Both the position numbers and the translations under genes were made by a program. Shown in pieces: positions 5,528 through 6,099 of a DNA stretch of 6,099 nt; the first letter of the stretch is position 1; each line of letters opens with the position of its first letter. This DNA comes from an uncultured Bacteroidales bacterium (GTDB taxonomy: Bacteria > Bacteroidota > Bacteroidia > Bacteroidales > Paludibacteraceae): positions 1 through 6,099 of the forward strand of contig CALGHE010000132.1 in NCBI GenBank assembly GCA_937915765.1, written 5' to 3'. The notes under the pieces were generated by a model. It searched no databases. It was not told the DNA's origin and saw only the letters and a program-made list of their open reading frames with translations.

Positions 5528-6099
5528 TTATTTGAACAAATCCAGATCCGTCACAACAGAGAGTCCGAAGACCCCGCCCTTGGGTGCATTTATGGCGTAC
5601 GACACACCGAGGTCCAGCTTATACACATGTATGTTAGCCCCGAAAGCCCATCCGCTCGCTCCCTTGGACTCCTTCAGAGCGAACTCCTTGCGTCTGCGAT
5701 GATTATAAGAGACTTGAAGGTTGAAGTTTTTAGACGGAATAAATTCAAGCCCCACGACCGCATGCCTCAGCAACATATCTCCGAAACTTATCTTGAACTC
5801 TTCAGGCTCCTCGTCCATCAGATTTATCTTGTCATCATCAAGACGAGCGGAACGGTTGTAACCCAAATCCCAGTCATTAAGCTTCACCATCGTAAGCGAA
5901 ACCCGGAAAGGCGCATGAGCCAGACGTTTAGTCAGTCCGACCTGCAAATCCCAAGGAAGAGAAGAGCGCGCGTCAGTAGTATATCCTTTTATCTGCACCC
6001 CAAAATTCTTAACAGCCAAACCGACCGAAAAGTCATGTTCCGCATCATAAAAATTGGCGCCCACGTCAACCCCAAAGCCAAAACTTGTGTAAGACTCTA
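5528..6099 (-). CDS. porQ: Type IX secretion system protein PorQ, N-terminal part outside window
   Basis: PorQ is an outer-membrane beta-barrel of the PorV/PorQ group. In Porphyromonas gingivalis it belongs to the PorU-PorV-PorQ-PorZ attachment complex, which removes the C-terminal signal of type IX cargo and fixes the cargo to the cell surface. The minus strand is open from the window edge to the TAA at 5530-5528, giving about 190 codons, roughly the C-terminal half of a protein of some 330-350 residues. Visible features are the FGFGVDVGANFYD stretch near the edge, PWDLQVGLTKRLAHAPFRVS, NDWDLGYN, a charged loop with DDDKINLMDEEPEEF, HAVVGLEFIPSKNFNLQVSYNHRRR split over two barrel strands, GWAFGANI, and a final strand ending DLDLFK. 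The alternating polar and apolar pattern fits a beta-barrel. The GTG at 6064 is not the start, because the frame and the family similarity continue upstream. The name rests partly on linkage to cmk and ispH, which I recall in P. gingivalis. Confidence 0.85.
   Translation of the reverse strand, partial: ESYTSFGFGVDVGANFYDAEHDFSVGLAVKNFGVQIKGYTTDARSSLPWDLQVGLTKRLAHAPFRVSLTMVKLNDWDLGYNRSARLDDDKINLMDEEPEEFKISFGDMLLRHAVVGLEFIPSKNFNLQVSYNHRRRKEFALKESKGASGWAFGANIHVYKLDLGVSYAINAPKGGVFGLSVVTDLDLFK

Noticed and set aside
6062..6064. GTG as the start codon of the right-edge gene
   Set aside because: The frame continues upstream to the window edge with barrel-like sequence (ESYTSFGFGVDV), so the gene is simply cut by the window.
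1..6099. Mobile element, CRISPR array, defence island or prophage
   Set aside because: No transposase, integrase, direct-repeat array, phage gene or terminal inverted repeats were found, and all genes belong to housekeeping or common envelope families.

Overview
The window is ordinary chromosomal DNA from a member of the Bacteroidota, most likely of the order Bacteroidales. The evidence is the gene content (a DUF4783-like protein between rlmH and nadC; PorQ, found only in type IX secretion systems), promoters of the TTTG / TAnnTTTG type used by the Bacteroidota primary sigma factor, and the lack of clear Shine-Dalgarno sequences. I see no mobile element, CRISPR array, RNA gene, phage gene or toxin-antitoxin pair, and no gene-free stretch longer than about 150 bases. 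I do not recognise a new biological system here. The points worth checking concern regulation, start sites and gene linkage.

Layout. At the left edge, on the minus strand, is the 5' part of rlmH (23S rRNA methyltransferase), cut by the window. It is divergent from a plus-strand series: a small secreted DUF4783-like protein (489-899), nadC (NAD synthesis, best start 1013) and a lipoprotein-type DNA/RNA non-specific endonuclease (1904-2833). Each of the four left-hand genes has a candidate promoter, so the plus-strand genes look like separate transcription units. A strong hairpin terminator follows nadC. The candidate nuclease promoter overlaps the end of nadC and runs up to that terminator.

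The right half is one tightly packed minus-strand cluster in the order porQ (cut by the right edge), cmk, ispH, pfkA. cmk and ispH are 4 bases apart, and ispH and pfkA share one base (TAATG), so translational coupling is likely. The cluster converges on the nuclease gene, and both units can end at the shared bidirectional hairpin at 2855-2887.

Function. The cluster joins pyrimidine nucleotide supply (Cmk), the last step of the MEP isoprenoid pathway (IspH) and the committing step of glycolysis (PfkA) to an outer-membrane component of the type IX secretion attachment complex (PorQ). The left side covers ribosome maturation (RlmH), NAD synthesis (NadC), an envelope protein of unknown role and an exported nuclease that probably degrades external nucleic acid for nutrients or defence. 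The genes look intact apart from the two cut by the window edges.
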